From Bacteroidota bacterium (GTDB lineage: Bacteria > Bacteroidota > Bacteroidia > Flavobacteriales_D > JABDKJ01), in NCBI GenBank assembly GCA_027621335.1, contig JAQCAN010000127.1:1-7019 (forward strand): a stretch of 7,019 nucleotides of DNA, read 5' to 3'. Numbering within the stretch: position 1 is the first letter of the stretch; the number at the start of each line of letters is the position of its first letter. The position numbers and the translations under genes are program-made. This document shows, piece by piece, positions 6,125 through 7,019 of this stretch. Below the pieces are notes generated by a model, which worked only from the letters and a program-made list of their open reading frames with translations, made no database searches and was not told where the DNA came from.

Positions 6125-6660
6125 GGGAGACTGGTATTGAAGGGCTTATAGAGATTGCTCCTCGCGTTTTCGGGGATGAACGGGGATGGTTTCTTGAATC
6201 CTATAACCAAGCTAGATATGACAGCCTGATCAAAGGAACACGATTCATTCAAGATAACCTCTCATGTTCAATGAAAGGTGTTGTCAGGGGACTACATTTC
6301 CAAGCTCCACCTTTTTCTCAAGCCAAGCTTGTAAGCGTCATCCAAGGCAAGGTGCTAGACGTTGCTGTTGACCTAAGACGTTCGTCAGCGACCTATGGCA
6401 AGGTCTTCACGGTCATTCTGGACGGTGAGCGAAAAAACCAGCTCTTCATTCCAAGAGGGTTTGCCCACGGATTTGCAAGTCTTGAAGACCATACAGTCTT
6501 TGCTTATAAATGTGATAATCCATATTCCAAAGAGTCAGAACGAACCTTGATATGGAATGATAGTGACCTTGATATTGACTGGGGAGTCACCACGCCCAGC
6601 CTTTCAGAGAAAGACAAGACTGGAGAAGCTTTCAGGAGTTTTCTATCCCCTTTCGAATAA
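6115..6660 (+). CDS. rfbC: dTDP-4-dehydrorhamnose 3,5-epimerase family protein
   Basis: This enzyme of about 181 residues belongs to the RmlC/RfbC cupin family, which epimerises C3 and C5 of dTDP-4-keto-6-deoxyglucose on the way to dTDP-L-rhamnose in the cytoplasm. Seen motifs, numbered from the ATG at 6115: ETGIEGLIEIAPRVFGDERG (5-24), FLESYN (26-31), the catalytic-His region VVRGLHFQ (56-63, His61), Lys71, VLDVAVDLRRSSATYGK (80-96), FIPRGFAHGF (111-120) and the conserved Tyr in FAYKC (129-133). Length matches the family. A TTG at 6094 would add seven residues, but ATG 6115 gives the usual family N-terminus and is preferred. It overlaps the kinase stop by 10 bases, suggesting coupled translation. 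The companion rfbA, rfbB and rfbD genes are not visible, so the enzyme may serve a pathway encoded elsewhere or downstream. A related 3- or 5-epimerase specificity for another deoxysugar is possible. Confidence 0.92.
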   Translation: MELRETGIEGLIEIAPRVFGDERGWFLESYNQARYDSLIKGTRFIQDNLSCSMKGVVRGLHFQAPPFSQAKLVSVIQGKVLDVAVDLRRSSATYGKVFTVILDGERKNQLFIPRGFAHGFASLEDHTVFAYKCDNPYSKESERTLIWNDSDLDIDWGVTTPSLSEKDKTGEAFRSFLSPFE

Positions 6661-6663
6661 GCT

Positions 6664-7019
6664 ATGATATTGGATATCAAGACCTTCGTGATTTGTTCAG
6701 GATTTTTCCTTGGAATCTGGGGGTTCAGTATGCTCTTGTATTCCATCTTACTGAAATTCTCAAGAAACCTTGGTATTCGAGATAAAGGGGATATTATACG
6801 TTGGGCCACGACCTCCAAGCCAGCTTTGGGTGGAATCGCATTTTATATCGTGTTCCTCATCTCCTTTATCTTCGAGAGCATCATCTTTGAGTCTCCCGAC
6901 CTATTCGCCAATATAGGGGCTTTAGGTCTTCTGGGTGCAGGTTCTTTAGCCTTCTTGATGGGATTGGCGGATGACGCCTACAACACCAGACCCATCTTGA
7001 AGTTCCTTGTGCAGGTTGT
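6664..7019 (+). CDS. WecA/MraY-type polyprenyl-phosphate sugar-1-phosphate transferase, N-terminal part
   Basis: From ATG 6664, an open frame of 118 codons runs off the right edge. It starts 3 bases after the epimerase stop, so it is almost certainly in the same operon. The product is a multi-pass membrane protein with hydrophobic segments at about 8-31, 55-75 and 83-101. It carries two hallmarks of the PNPT family, which transfers a sugar-1-phosphate from a UDP-sugar to undecaprenyl phosphate. One is the cytoplasmic loop SKPALGGIAFY (51-61). The other is GLADDAYNTRPILKFLVQ (100-117), which includes the Mg-binding Asp-Asp-x-x-Asn at 103-107. In this locus it would be the initiating transferase of polysaccharide repeat-unit synthesis. 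WecA-like enzymes usually accept UDP-GlcNAc, but the sugar cannot be decided here. MraY of peptidoglycan synthesis is less likely because of the gene context. Roughly two thirds of the gene lies beyond the window. Confidence 0.9.
   Translation, partial: MILDIKTFVICSGFFLGIWGFSMLLYSILLKFSRNLGIRDKGDIIRWATTSKPALGGIAFYIVFLISFIFESIIFESPDLFANIGALGLLGAGSLAFLMGLADDAYNTRPILKFLVQV

Overview
This window looks like part of a capsule or exopolysaccharide (EPS) biosynthesis and export locus from a member of the Bacteroidota, probably Flavobacteriia-like. The organism call is an inference. It rests on moderate GC content, starts with no convincing Shine-Dalgarno sequences, TAnnTTTG-like -7 boxes just before two genes, and the style of the Wza/Wzc-type proteins. 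All genes lie on the + strand and are tightly packed. The largest gap between genes is 42 bp, so there is no long non-coding stretch. No RNA gene, CRISPR array, insertion sequence or convincing terminator was seen.

Layout: (1) 1-143 is the 3' end of an unidentified gene. (2) 153-725 encodes an ECF-type sigma-70 factor. It overlaps by 4 bp (ATGA) with (3) 722-1651, a single-pass membrane protein in the position and topology of an anti-sigma factor, with an unusually acidic, disordered-looking periplasmic tail. (4) 1680-2852 is a GT4-family glycosyltransferase. (5) 2895-3659 is a Wza-like polysaccharide export lipoprotein. (6) 3677-6124 is a Wzc-like polysaccharide co-polymerase fused to a BY-type tyrosine kinase, ending in a Tyr/Gly-rich tail encoded partly by a 12-bp DNA tandem repeat. 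(7) 6115-6660 is an RfbC/RmlC-type dTDP-sugar 3,5-epimerase whose start overlaps the end of the kinase gene. (8) 6664-7019 is the N-terminal third of a WecA/MraY-type polyprenyl-phosphate sugar-1-phosphate transferase, cut by the window end.

How they fit together: the PNPT-type transferase would load the first sugar phosphate onto undecaprenyl phosphate. The GT4 enzyme would extend the repeat unit, and the epimerase would help supply a dTDP-6-deoxyhexose such as dTDP-L-rhamnose. The Wzc-like kinase would control polymer length and export through its autophosphorylated Tyr tail, and the Wza-like lipoprotein would form the outer-membrane exit. The flippase, polymerase, phosphatase and remaining dTDP-sugar genes are not in the window and may lie downstream. 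The sigma/anti-sigma pair directly upstream is a plausible envelope-responsive regulator of the locus, but only position supports this.

The most notable observations are the repeat-encoded Gly-Tyr tail of the kinase, the anti-sigma candidate with no zinc motif and a long acidic tail, and the -7 box ahead of the export genes. The core is a recognisable Wza/Wzc locus. I do not see clear evidence of a wholly new system.
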